Below, one piece after another: positions 47,564 through 56,914 of a stretch of DNA of 64,000 nt. A program made the position numbers and the translations under genes. Source of the DNA: Tolypothrix sp. NIES-4075 (GTDB lineage: Bacteria; Cyanobacteriota; Cyanobacteriia; Cyanobacteriales; Nostocaceae); the NCBI RefSeq assembly GCF_002218085.1, contig NZ_BDUC01000002.1, forward strand, positions 899,344 to 963,343, given 5' to 3'. The notes under the pieces were generated by a model. It saw only the letters and a list, made by a program, of their open reading frames with translations. It searched no databases and was not told the origin of the DNA. The stretch's first letter is position 1. Each line of letters starts with the position of its first letter.

Positions 47564-50500
47564 ATGCCGAGCCTGTCTGTATGCATGATATTGCAAAATT
47601 CCGAAAAAACATTACCCATTGCTCTAGAATCCCTAGATAATGTTTATGATGAATTAATAATTGTTGATGGAGGCAGCATCGATTATAGCTGTGATATTGC
47701 TGATAAATATAAAGCAAAAATAATACATTCCAAATGGACTGGAGATTATTCGCATCAGAGAAACATATTTTTGTCTCATGTCAAAACAGATTGGGTATTT
47801 GTTTTAGATTCAGATGAGTTTATCAATCTAGAAACATTGAATTTTATTAAGTATTTAAAAGAAAAATCTATAAAAAAAATAGATAACTTTTGGATTCCTA
47901 GAAGGTGGATTTCTCCATTTAATAGAAAGCATTACATTGTCAGTTATCCACATTATCCTGACTCTCAACGTAGACTATTTAGATATTATGAAGGCATTAG
48001 CTATCATGGTCATGTTCATGAAATGCCTCAAGGTTTTACCGATCGAGGCAAAACTTTAGTTGATTTGAGCATATATCATTTAGATTTATTTATTAATAAT
48101 GAAGAAAAACGACGTAGCAAAGTTCGCCATTACTCACAGATAGATCCACGAAACGGCGCACGTCATTTTTACTTACCAGATACCAAAAACATTCAGACAT
48201 TAGAATGGAGTTATGATGAAGTTTCACTTTCAGTTCAACTTTTAATTGATAAGCTTTTAAACGAGTCAATCTCAGATTCTCGACTTAACAACCTAATTTT
48301 TCCGGAAATTAAAAACGACGATTTTTATAACATAATTCAAGAAATTGCTAGAAAAGAAGACATAAAGACCATTTTAGAAATTGGTTCTTCTTCAGGTGAA
48401 GGAAGTACAGAAGCATTAGTAAAAGGTATTCGAGAAAACGCAAATAAGCCTATCCTCTTCTGCATGGAAGTTTCACAAACTAGATTTAGCGAACTTAAAA
48501 AAAATTATGCCAATGATTCTTTTGTAAAATGCTACAATTTCTCATCTGTTGCTCTGGAAAATTTTCCCGATTCAAATAAAGTATCCAATTTTTACAATAC
48601 CACTAAAACAAATCTAAACTATTATCGCCTTGAAGAAATACTAGACTGGCTCAAAGAAGATATTGAATATTTAAAAAAATCAGGTGTTGCTCAAAATGGG
48701 ATACAAAAAATTAAAGAGCAAAACAATATTGAGTATTTTGATGTAGTATTAATTGATGGGTCGGAATTTACTGGCTTAAGTGAGCTAGATGAAGTTTACG
48801 GTGCTAAGTATATTTTGCTTGATGATATAAATGCCTTTAAAAATTATCATTCTCATCAAAAGTTGCTGAAAGATAAAAATTATGAACTAGTTACTCAAAA
48901 TTTTTATCTTTATAATGGTTATTCCGTCTTTCAAAGAGTTAATAATGACCAAATAAAACCTAAAGAAAAAACAAGAGATAACTCAATTTTACCGATTCAT
49001 TTTTTTACTATTGTCCTGAACGGTGAACCATTTATCCGTTACCACATTGAAGCTTTCAAACAACTACCCTTTAAATGGCATTGGCACATTGTTGAGGGTG
49101 TAGCTGAATTAAAGCACGATACTGGATGGAGTATCGAGCATGGTGGACACATAAGCGATCAAATCCATCATAACGGTCGGAGTAATGATGGGACAACAGA
49201 ATATTTAGATCAATTAGTAAGCCAATATCCCGAACAAATTAGAGTTTATCGCCAGCCAGAAGGTGTTTTCTGGAATGGAAAACGGGAAATGGTAAATGAG
49301 CCATTATTTAACATAAATGAGGAATGTTTATTGTGGCAGGTAGATGTAGATGAACTGTGGACAGTTGAGCAGATTTGTATTGCCCGACAGTTGTTTATTG
49401 ATAATCCTGATAAAACTGCTGCTTTTTATTGGTGTTGGTATTTTGTTGGAGAAAATTTAATTATTAGCACTCGCAATTGTTACTCTCAAAATCCTCAACA
49501 AGAGTGGCTAAGAACATGGCGATATAAACCTGGAGCAGTATGGGTAGCACATGAACCACCAAGATTAGAAGAACCTTTGCCAAATGGTCAATGGCAAAAT
49601 GTTGCGGCTTTAAATCCTTTTAGACATGATGAAACTGAAAAATATAATTTGGTGTTTCAACATTTTGCGTATGTGACACCAGAGCAATTAAAATTTAAAG
49701 AACAATACTATGGTTATACCAATGCATCTGCTGAATGGAAAATCTTGCAGAAACAAACGAAATTTCCAGTTTTATTGCGGCAGTATTTTTCATGGGTAGG
49801 TGATGACACAATGGTTGATAAAGCTGAATCATACGGTATAGTACCAATTGCCCAAAAGCTATCAAATAATGATAAATGGTTCTTTTTATCACCAGATAAA
49901 ACACAAATAAAAATTCCAGATATGACAAAAATAAAGCCAATAATTATTGTAGACGGAGTATTTTTTCAACTATACAAAACTGGTATTGCTCGTGTTTGGA
50001 AATCCTTGCTGGAAGAATGGTTGGACAACGGTTTTGCTAAATATATTGTTGTAATCGATCGCGCTGGAACTGCTCCGAAAATTCCAGGTATCCAATATCG
50101 CACTGTAGAGCTTTATGATTACAACAATACTGATAGCGATCGCCAAATGCTACAGCAAGTATGCGATGAAGAAGATGCAAGTTTATTTATCTCCACTTAT
50201 TACACAACACCGACTACAACACCTTCTGTATTTTTAGCACATGACATGATTCCTGAATTATTTGGATGGAATCTAAATAATGCCATGTGGCGAGAAAAAC
50301 ACTATGGAATTAAACATGCCTCAGCTTATATTGCTGTTTCCGAAAACACCGCACGAGACTTAGTAAAGTGTTTTTCCTACATACCATTCAAATCTGTAAT
50401 AATTGCTCAAAATGGTGTAAATCATAAAATATTTTCACCAGCACAACCAGAAGAATTGAATGCTTTTAAAACTAAGTATGGTATCGCAAAACCTTACTTC

Positions 50501-53500
50501 ATTTTAGTTGGTGCCGGAAATGGTTATAAAAATAGTATTTTGTTCTTCGAGGCTTTTTCTCAACTTGCTAGTAGTTATGGATTTGATATTGTCTCTACAG
50601 GAATTGGTGGATTAGCAGACCTAGATTTTAGAGCTTATACATCAGGTAGCATTGTACATATATTGCAACTGAGTGATGAAGAATTAGCAATCGCTTATTC
50701 TGGAGCTGTTGCGCTGATTTATCCTTCTAAATATGAAGGATTTGGTTTGCCCGTATTGGAAGCGATCGCTTGTGGTTGTCCTGTGATTACTTGTCCGAAT
50801 GCATCAATTCCAGAAGTAGCAGGAAAAGCAGCATTGTACGTGCAAGATGATGATATTGAAGAGATGGCAAATGCGCTATGTGAGGTACAAAAGCCATCTG
50901 TTCGCAACCCTCTAATTGCTGCTGGATTAAAACAAGCGAAACAGTTTTCTTGGTCAAAAATGGCGAAAGAAATTAGCTCAGTGTTAATAGATACTACCCT
51001 TTTGCCATTAAATCTCAGAGAAACTAATTTAATTGTATTTCCAGATTGGTCACAGCCAGAAGAATTACTCGGTTTAGAACTGCAACAAATTATTAGCGCG
51101 ATCGCAGCTCATCCCGATAGCGATCGTACAACCTTGCTGATCGATACCAGTAATATTTCTCTTGAAGATGCCGAACTTTTATTATCTGGTGTAACTATGA
51201 ATTTGCTAATGGAAGAAAATTTAGATGTTAGCGAAGGATTAGAAATATCTCTAATTAGAGATTTAGCTGATATTCAGTGGGAAGCTTTGCTACCTCGTAT
51301 CCAAGCAAGAATTGTTTTGCAAGATGAAAATAAAGAAGCCTTAGCACAAGCAAAAGCAGATAATCTTTTATTTTACGACTTAGAAAATAAGTTATTAAGC
51401 GAAGATATCTGCAACTACCAGCTTGAAATTGAGAATAATCAACAGACAATAAATCAACTGCATACAGAAGCTCTAGCACTTTACCATAATAGACAATTTG
51501 TCGAAGCCGAAGAAAAATTCAATAAAGTATTAGAGTTGGATAATAACCATGCATCAGCTTGGCTAAATCTTGGTACATTATATTATACTACTGCACGCAA
51601 TCAAGAAGCGCTAAATGCACTTAAAAAATGTCTGCAAATTGAACCATTAGGAGCTATTCAACATTACACTCTAGGTTTGGTTCAAGAAAAGCTCGGTGCT
51701 ATTGCCCAAGCAATTAAAGCTTATAAACAAGCAATTGCTCTCGATGTTAACTGGATTGATGCTTACAATAGATTGGGTAATATATTCTTAGAAAAAGGAG
51801 ATTTAAAGCAAGCTGAATTAATTTATCGTCAAGCTATTGCAGCCAAACCAAACCATTTTGGTAGTTATCTCAACTTAGGAAATGTTTTACTAGAAAACAA
51901 TGAAATAGATGAAGCTATTATTGCTTATGAAAAAGCTCTGGAATTAAAACCACGTCATCCAGATATTTTGTACAATATGGGAGCCGCTTTTGAAGCTAAA
52001 AATGACTTTGCAGAAGCAGCACTTAACTATGGTTATGCTTTTTACAGGCAGGGAAAATATCAAGAAGCGGTTGAGGAGTATCATAAGTTTTTAGAAAAGA
52101 AAATAGGAGATATACATTTATATCTTTCCTTGGCTACTTGTTATCAAAAACTCAATCAATACGAAGGAACTATCAATACTTATGAAGAAGCTATAAGAGT
52201 TTATCCCAATTCAGCGAACCTTTATTTTCAGTATGCTTTAACCTTACAAGTTTTCGGTAGAACAAAAAAAGCGATCGCAATTGCTAGTCAAGCATCACAG
52301 TTATTACCAGATGTTTTGGCTTTAAAGCTCGAAAGCCAACGTATGCTACCAATTATTTATGAAAATAAAGACGAAATTTATTTTTATAGACAGCGGTTTA
52401 TTCATGGCTTACAAGAATTAATTGAACAGACATCTCTAGATACTGCTGAAGCTAAAAAGAGCGCTCTAGAAACTATAGGTAGCCGGACAAATTTTTACTT
52501 ACAATATCAAGGTAAAAATGATTTAGAACTACAAAAACAGTACGGAGAGTTTGCCCAGAAAGTGATGTCTGCCAACTATCCCGAATGGGTTAAGCCACTT
52601 TCTAAACCTGTTGTGAGTCAAAACCAAAAAATTCGTGTTGGTTATGTATCTAACTGTATGCGAGGACATACAGTCGGTAAATTAATGCTTGGCTGGTTGC
52701 GAAACTGTAACCGCCAAGAGTTTGAGATATATTGCTACTACACAGATGCAAAAGTAGACCCTCTAACTCAGCAATTCCGGTTATATAGTGATATTTTTCA
52801 TCACATACCAGAAGATATGGAAGCAGTCTGCAAACAAATTGCCGCCGATGAAATACATGTGCTGGTTATTCTAGATATCGGTATGCATCCAGAAATGACA
52901 CAAATAGCAGGATTGCGTTTAGCACCAGTACAGTGTACAACCTGGGGACATCCCATCACTTCAGGTATCCCGACAATCGATTACTTTTTATCTTGCGAAT
53001 TAATGGAACCAGACAATGCTCAACAACACTATTGCGAAAAATTGATTTGCTTGCCTAATATTGGAATTTCCTATAAAAAACCCAATATTCCTAAACCGAA
53101 AAAACCGCGCTCAGAATTTGGGCTAAAAGAAGAAGCCGTAGTATATTTATCCTGCCAATCTCTGTTTAAATATTTGCCACAGTATGACTATATTTTCCCA
53201 GCAATAGCTCAAAAAGTTTCCCAAGCTCAGTTTGTTTTTATATCTCACGGAAGTGATTATATCACTGAGATATTTAGGCAACGGCTCCAAGTTGCTTTTG
53301 CTGAGTTTGGCTTAAAAAGTGAAGAATATTGTGTAATATTACCTCGAATAGGTTGGGATGATTATTGTAATCTTAACTGTGTTTCAGATATATTTTTAGA
53401 CACTTTCTTATGGTCAGGTGGTAATACCACTTTAGAAGCGATCGCCTGCAATTTACCTATTGTTACTTGTCCTGGTGAATTTATGCGCGGTCGGCATTCC

Positions 53501-53710
53501 TATGGGATTTTACAAATGCTAGGAGTCACTGACACAATTGCTAAAACTGAAGCGGAATATATCGATATTGCTACTAAATTAGGGCTAGACCAAAAGTGGA
53601 GAAACAGCATTGTTGAACAAATGGTAGAACGCCATTCCTATCTTTATGATGATAAAACTTGTATAGAAGCATTGGAAGAGTTTTATCGGCGCGTTATACG
53701 CGAAGATTAA
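47564..53710 (+). CDS. Giant multidomain glycosyltransferase (GT2, methyltransferase-like, GT, GT4, TPR, GT41)
   Basis: A roughly 2048-residue protein. In order I see: a GT2 domain (about 3-220) with L-I-I-V-D-G-G-S and V-L-D-S-D-E-F; a class I methyltransferase-like domain (about 245-440) with I-L-E-I-G-S-S-S-G-E-G and V-V-L-I-D-G-S; a second glycosyltransferase-like domain (about 470-780) with W-Q-V-D-V-D-E-L-W; a GT4 domain (about 790-1130) with Y-P-S-K-Y-E-G-F-G-L-P-V-L-E-A; about eight TPRs (1300-1600); and a GT41/SPINDLY-type domain (1690-2040) with G-Y-V-S-N-C-M-R-G-H-T-V-G and G-G-N-T-T-L-E-A-I-A. The ATG at 47564 starts right before the GT2 strand. Probably it builds or attaches a glycan on protein; substrate unknown. 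Confidence 0.88.
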   Translation: MPSLSVCMILQNSEKTLPIALESLDNVYDELIIVDGGSIDYSCDIADKYKAKIIHSKWTGDYSHQRNIFLSHVKTDWVFVLDSDEFINLETLNFIKYLKEKSIKKIDNFWIPRRWISPFNRKHYIVSYPHYPDSQRRLFRYYEGISYHGHVHEMPQGFTDRGKTLVDLSIYHLDLFINNEEKRRSKVRHYSQIDPRNGARHFYLPDTKNIQTLEWSYDEVSLSVQLLIDKLLNESISDSRLNNLIFPEIKNDDFYNIIQEIARKEDIKTILEIGSSSGEGSTEALVKGIRENANKPILFCMEVSQTRFSELKKNYANDSFVKCYNFSSVALENFPDSNKVSNFYNTTKTNLNYYRLEEILDWLKEDIEYLKKSGVAQNGIQKIKEQNNIEYFDVVLIDGSEFTGLSELDEVYGAKYILLDDINAFKNYHSHQKLLKDKNYELVTQNFYLYNGYSVFQRVNNDQIKPKEKTRDNSILPIHFFTIVLNGEPFIRYHIEAFKQLPFKWHWHIVEGVAELKHDTGWSIEHGGHISDQIHHNGRSNDGTTEYLDQLVSQYPEQIRVYRQPEGVFWNGKREMVNEPLFNINEECLLWQVDVDELWTVEQICIARQLFIDNPDKTAAFYWCWYFVGENLIISTRNCYSQNPQQEWLRTWRYKPGAVWVAHEPPRLEEPLPNGQWQNVAALNPFRHDETEKYNLVFQHFAYVTPEQLKFKEQYYGYTNASAEWKILQKQTKFPVLLRQYFSWVGDDTMVDKAESYGIVPIAQKLSNNDKWFFLSPDKTQIKIPDMTKIKPIIIVDGVFFQLYKTGIARVWKSLLEEWLDNGFAKYIVVIDRAGTAPKIPGIQYRTVELYDYNNTDSDRQMLQQVCDEEDASLFISTYYTTPTTTPSVFLAHDMIPELFGWNLNNAMWREKHYGIKHASAYIAVSENTARDLVKCFSYIPFKSVIIAQNGVNHKIFSPAQPEELNAFKTKYGIAKPYFILVGAGNGYKNSILFFEAFSQLASSYGFDIVSTGIGGLADLDFRAYTSGSIVHILQLSDEELAIAYSGAVALIYPSKYEGFGLPVLEAIACGCPVITCPNASIPEVAGKAALYVQDDDIEEMANALCEVQKPSVRNPLIAAGLKQAKQFSWSKMAKEISSVLIDTTLLPLNLRETNLIVFPDWSQPEELLGLELQQIISAIAAHPDSDRTTLLIDTSNISLEDAELLLSGVTMNLLMEENLDVSEGLEISLIRDLADIQWEALLPRIQARIVLQDENKEALAQAKADNLLFYDLENKLLSEDICNYQLEIENNQQTINQLHTEALALYHNRQFVEAEEKFNKVLELDNNHASAWLNLGTLYYTTARNQEALNALKKCLQIEPLGAIQHYTLGLVQEKLGAIAQAIKAYKQAIALDVNWIDAYNRLGNIFLEKGDLKQAELIYRQAIAAKPNHFGSYLNLGNVLLENNEIDEAIIAYEKALELKPRHPDILYNMGAAFEAKNDFAEAALNYGYAFYRQGKYQEAVEEYHKFLEKKIGDIHLYLSLATCYQKLNQYEGTINTYEEAIRVYPNSANLYFQYALTLQVFGRTKKAIAIASQASQLLPDVLALKLESQRMLPIIYENKDEIYFYRQRFIHGLQELIEQTSLDTAEAKKSALETIGSRTNFYLQYQGKNDLELQKQYGEFAQKVMSANYPEWVKPLSKPVVSQNQKIRVGYVSNCMRGHTVGKLMLGWLRNCNRQEFEIYCYYTDAKVDPLTQQFRLYSDIFHHIPEDMEAVCKQIAADEIHVLVILDIGMHPEMTQIAGLRLAPVQCTTWGHPITSGIPTIDYFLSCELMEPDNAQQHYCEKLICLPNIGISYKKPNIPKPKKPRSEFGLKEEAVVYLSCQSLFKYLPQYDYIFPAIAQKVSQAQFVFISHGSDYITEIFRQRLQVAFAEFGLKSEEYCVILPRIGWDDYCNLNCVSDIFLDTFLWSGGNTTLEAIACNLPIVTCPGEFMRGRHSYGILQMLGVTDTIAKTEAEYIDIATKLGLDQKWRNSIVEQMVERHSYLYDDKTCIEALEEFYRRVIRED

Positions 53711-53715
53711 TAAAT

Positions 53716-53759
53716 AAGGGATGCTCTATCTCAGTTATTTATAGAGCAATCCCTTTTTG
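53716..53759. terminator. Bidirectional terminator between two glycosyltransferase genes
   Basis: AAGGGATGCTCTAT at 53716-53729 pairs, with one bulged base, with ATAGAGCAATCCCTT at 53741-53755, followed by TTTG on the plus strand and preceded by A residues that give a T run on the minus strand. It separates the convergent giant and GT41 genes and should stop both. Confidence 0.8.
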
Positions 53760-53784
53760 TAAAAATATATTTTATAATTAAATC

Positions 53785-56022
53785 CTAAGTATCAAGATAG
53801 ATTTGCCACATTTCTCTATAAGCTTTCTCCATCTGCTGGGTAAACTGTTCAGCATTCCATAATGGTGCTGTGTGACGTGATTGTTGCAGTTGCCAAGCGA
53901 TTTTTTGCCGCAAAGCTGAGTCTTTACCTAAGCGAATACCCCAATCTACATATTCTTCATCTGTCCAGGCAATGCCTTGTGTAATACCAGCATTCATCAT
54001 CATGGTGTAGCTGTTACGTGCGGCAAATTGTTCTCCTACTCTTGTAACTAAAGGAATCCCCACCCATAGAGTCTCTAAAGTGGTCGTTGCGCCGTTGTAA
54101 GGATAAGTATCTAAGACCACATCGGCAAGTGATAAATTAGCTCGGTGTATCGCTTCGGAACGAACCATTGGTAAAAATCGCAAGCGATCGCTATCCACTC
54201 CCTCTTCATTTGCAATCTGATCAAAAAAGCTTTTAATCGCTTCTTCTTCGGCTAATCCTTTAATCAAGAAGTAGCTATTTGGTACTGCTTTTAAAATTCT
54301 CATTTGCAAGCGAATAGTATCTGGATGTCGCTTGCAGCCCCCTTGGGCACTAAGATAGACTATGGCATCGCTAGGAATATTCAGATGTTCGCGGCGTAGG
54401 GTAGGCACACCTACCTCAAAACCATCCACTGCTATGTAAGTTTGGGGTAAGCGCCAGATTTTCTCTGAGTAGTAATTTTGAGCATCATCTGGCAGTACAT
54501 AGGGATCGGCAATGAAATAATCAACCGCCGGTATTCCCGATGCATCCCAACCTAACCATGTAGCTTGTATCAAAGCAGGTTTTAGCGCCATCACTTCACA
54601 GCTAATATCTAAAGTGAGGCTATCTAAATCAATTAATATATCAATTTCATCTTGAGAAATTTTTTCAGCAATTTCTCGGCTATCTATTCCCATTTTGTGT
54701 GCGTGGTTGACCTGATTGGCATACCATTCTTGTAACGGGTCTTCTTTTTGTTTGTAATTAACAAAATAGCCATAAATTTCAAAGCGATCGCGGTTGTGAT
54801 ACTCAAATAACCATCGCGCTAACCACCCCACAGAATGCTGCCTTAAACAATTAGATAAATAGCCAATTTTCAAAGGTTTCTCTAATTTTTCACGCTTTTT
54901 AGATGGTAGCGATCGCCGCTTTTTATACCACTCTGCTTGCTCGTTAGCATAATTTTGTAGATTCGATTGGCACAAAGCCGCAACTTGATTTTGGATTTTT
55001 CGATTTTGCTTTAAATCATCGCGAAGATAAGGTAAAAAAAACGTCGATATCAACAAGCGTGAAATCTGAGCGCAGTCATTTAAAATTGGCTGCTGTTCTA
55101 CTAGTTCACGCAGTAGAGACTCTTGAAGTTCTACAACCTTTTGAGCTTCCTCTCGGTATCCACCAGCATACATCAGCCCTCGCAACATCAAATGATTGGC
55201 AAAAACTCTATCTGATAGTGCTTCTGGTTTTAATAGCGAATAGCATTTCTTAGCTATTTCTATACCTTTTGTATAATCGCCAGAATTTTGATAAAAAGCA
55301 GCTAAATGTCTTAACAATTCTAAATCTTCAGCATCGATTCGCTGACACAACTCTGCAAGTTTTACCGCTTGTGTTGGTTGCAGTAGCGAGTAAGCAACAT
55401 TAATTGCAGCCACCAGTACGACAGCAAAATATTTAGGGAAATGCTCTAAATGCAGTAAACAAGCTTCAGCAAAATCTCGCGACAAAGGATGTAGTGGATC
55501 GCAGTCTAAAACTAGCTGTAACACTTGCATTAAATGATTAACATCAACTTCTCCAGGTTGCTTTGAACGCAGTAGTTCAATTATTTCCCAAGAAGCTAGC
55601 TCATCAGCAGTAAAAGTTTCTAATTCAATTGAAAGCTGAATCAAATGTAATAAATTGTTAACATTTTTTCTTTGAATTTCACCTAAATGATGGCGTAGCA
55701 AATAAGCAGTAGAACGATCTGCTAGTGCTGAACGCCGTTCTGCTTCAGCTTTGAGTATCAGTGCCAGTTCCTCATTCCACAGTTCGATTTGTTCCGGCTC
55801 ACCCTCCATCATTGCCATCAGCCAAGTTGTCTGTGCCTCCGCTTCTTGTCCGTGCAACAGCAACATCAACCCTAAATGCCAGTAGTAGGACTTTACCTCA
55901 GGCTCTGCCTCAATTGCCTGTTCGTAAATAATTGCAGCTTTATAGTAGTCACTTTGAATTAGACATTCTTCGGCTTGCTGCTGCCAACTGGCGAAATTTG
56001 TCAAAGAGGAGTTAAGAGTCAT
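53785..56022 (-). CDS. TPR-GT41 (SPINDLY/O-GlcNAc transferase-like) glycosyltransferase
   Basis: A 745-residue protein. The N-terminal half (about 1-350) is helical with TPR units such as A-I-I-Y-E-Q-A-I-E-A-E-P-E and G-D-Y-T-K-G-I-E-I-A-K-K-C-Y. The C-terminal half is a GT41 catalytic domain: I-G-Y-L-S-N-C-L-R-Q-H-S-V-G near 387, A-T-W-L-G-W-D-A-S-G-I-P-A-V-D-Y-F, and V-V-L-D-T-Y-P-Y-N-G-A-T-T-T-L-E-T-L-W near 640. The His of R-Q-H-S-V-G aligns with the conserved His of OGT-like enzymes. It would add a sugar to Ser/Thr of proteins. A pilin gene lies upstream on the same strand, and the giant protein's last domain is its homologue. Confidence 0.9.
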   Translation of the reverse strand: MTLNSSLTNFASWQQQAEECLIQSDYYKAAIIYEQAIEAEPEVKSYYWHLGLMLLLHGQEAEAQTTWLMAMMEGEPEQIELWNEELALILKAEAERRSALADRSTAYLLRHHLGEIQRKNVNNLLHLIQLSIELETFTADELASWEIIELLRSKQPGEVDVNHLMQVLQLVLDCDPLHPLSRDFAEACLLHLEHFPKYFAVVLVAAINVAYSLLQPTQAVKLAELCQRIDAEDLELLRHLAAFYQNSGDYTKGIEIAKKCYSLLKPEALSDRVFANHLMLRGLMYAGGYREEAQKVVELQESLLRELVEQQPILNDCAQISRLLISTFFLPYLRDDLKQNRKIQNQVAALCQSNLQNYANEQAEWYKKRRSLPSKKREKLEKPLKIGYLSNCLRQHSVGWLARWLFEYHNRDRFEIYGYFVNYKQKEDPLQEWYANQVNHAHKMGIDSREIAEKISQDEIDILIDLDSLTLDISCEVMALKPALIQATWLGWDASGIPAVDYFIADPYVLPDDAQNYYSEKIWRLPQTYIAVDGFEVGVPTLRREHLNIPSDAIVYLSAQGGCKRHPDTIRLQMRILKAVPNSYFLIKGLAEEEAIKSFFDQIANEEGVDSDRLRFLPMVRSEAIHRANLSLADVVLDTYPYNGATTTLETLWVGIPLVTRVGEQFAARNSYTMMMNAGITQGIAWTDEEYVDWGIRLGKDSALRQKIAWQLQQSRHTAPLWNAEQFTQQMEKAYREMWQIYLDT

Positions 56023-56053
56023 TTAATACACTAATTTTGAGTTTTCACAAATT

Positions 56054-56083
56054 TAGAGTGGGTAGTATAAACTACCCACTCTA
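56054..56083. terminator. Hairpin between pilin and GT41 genes
   Basis: TAGAGTGGGTAGT at 56054-56066 pairs perfectly with 56071-56083, loop of four bases. On the minus strand it follows the pilin stop and precedes the GT41 start, with only a weak T run. It may give high pilin message and reduced read-through into the transferase, a common way to set unequal levels within one operon. Confidence 0.65.
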
Positions 56084-56140
56084 GTCTCATACTTAATCTA
56101 GATGTAACCGCAATTGTGAAGGCAATTGCTTTGATATTGA

Positions 56141-56707
56141 TTACTTGATGGTTTTCATTGAACCACTGGCATCAGTAGGACAAGTAGGACCATTAGTACC
56201 ATCGTTTACCGTTATACCACTGGCATAATCTGTTGTTGCTGGGTTAACACTTTCACATAAAATTGATAAGGTGATTGCTTCATTGACGCCGTTCACAGAC
56301 TGGGTGGATGTATAAACGACACCAGCATAAGACTTCAGTTTCGCTTTGATGGATTCGGCTTTATTAGTGATATATGTACCAGTACTACTTGCAGAACTGA
56401 TTTCGTATTTATAGTTGTCAGTTTGTGTTCTGATACCAAGAGCTAACTGTTCAAGTTGGCTTGTAAAGGCGTTATTATTCTCCAAGAAGTATGCTTGTTG
56501 CGCCCGGTTCATAGCACCGCTATTCTGCTTTGCTTCTGACTGTCTAGCTTTACTAACTTGGCTGAGGAGTGAAGGCAATGCGATCGCTGCTAACACACCG
56601 ATAATAATTACTACTACTAGTAATTCAATAAGAGTAAAACCTTCATCGCCTTTTTTCTTACGGTTTAGGTTGTGCAGGAATTTAGCTTGTAATTCTGGCT
56701 TAAGCAT
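56141..56707 (-). CDS. Type IV pilin (PilA-like, pilin-like G/H family)
   Basis: A 188-residue prepilin. The leader ends K-K-K-G-D-E-G and cleavage would fall after G23, leaving F24 as the first mature residue with E28 at mature position 5. The hydrophobic helix F-T-L-I-E-L-L-V-V-V-I-I-I-G-V-L-A follows. The body is rich in Ser, Thr and Asn (S-S-A-S-S-T-G-T-Y-I-T). Two cysteines in the C-terminal third (L-C-E-S and P-T-C-P-T-D) could form the D-loop disulfide. It is the likely major or minor subunit of a type IV pilus used for motility and DNA uptake. The neighbouring GT41 gene, and Ser/Thr richness, make it a candidate glycosylation target (inference). Confidence 0.93.
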   Translation of the reverse strand: MLKPELQAKFLHNLNRKKKGDEGFTLIELLVVVIIIGVLAAIALPSLLSQVSKARQSEAKQNSGAMNRAQQAYFLENNNAFTSQLEQLALGIRTQTDNYKYEISSASSTGTYITNKAESIKAKLKSYAGVVYTSTQSVNGVNEAITLSILCESVNPATTDYASGITVNDGTNGPTCPTDASGSMKTIK

Positions 56708-56914
56708 GGGTTTCTCCGGAAAGTTTCGATGTAATATTTTGATTGCTTTCTAGATATAAGTTGCCCACTTTCGATCGCTTTCATATCACCTTGAAAAAAA
56801 ATCTTTCTTTTTGGGGTTTCGTTTTCTCAGATTTCAGTGCTGAAGCGCCGACTACAAAATCCAAATTGATTATGCTATACTAAACGTAGTCGTTATGAGT
56901 TCGTTTAATAGCGT

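Noticed and set aside
49695..51479. Minus-strand frames opposite the giant glycosyltransferase
   Set aside because: Antisense shadows with no homology; the plus strand is coding throughout.
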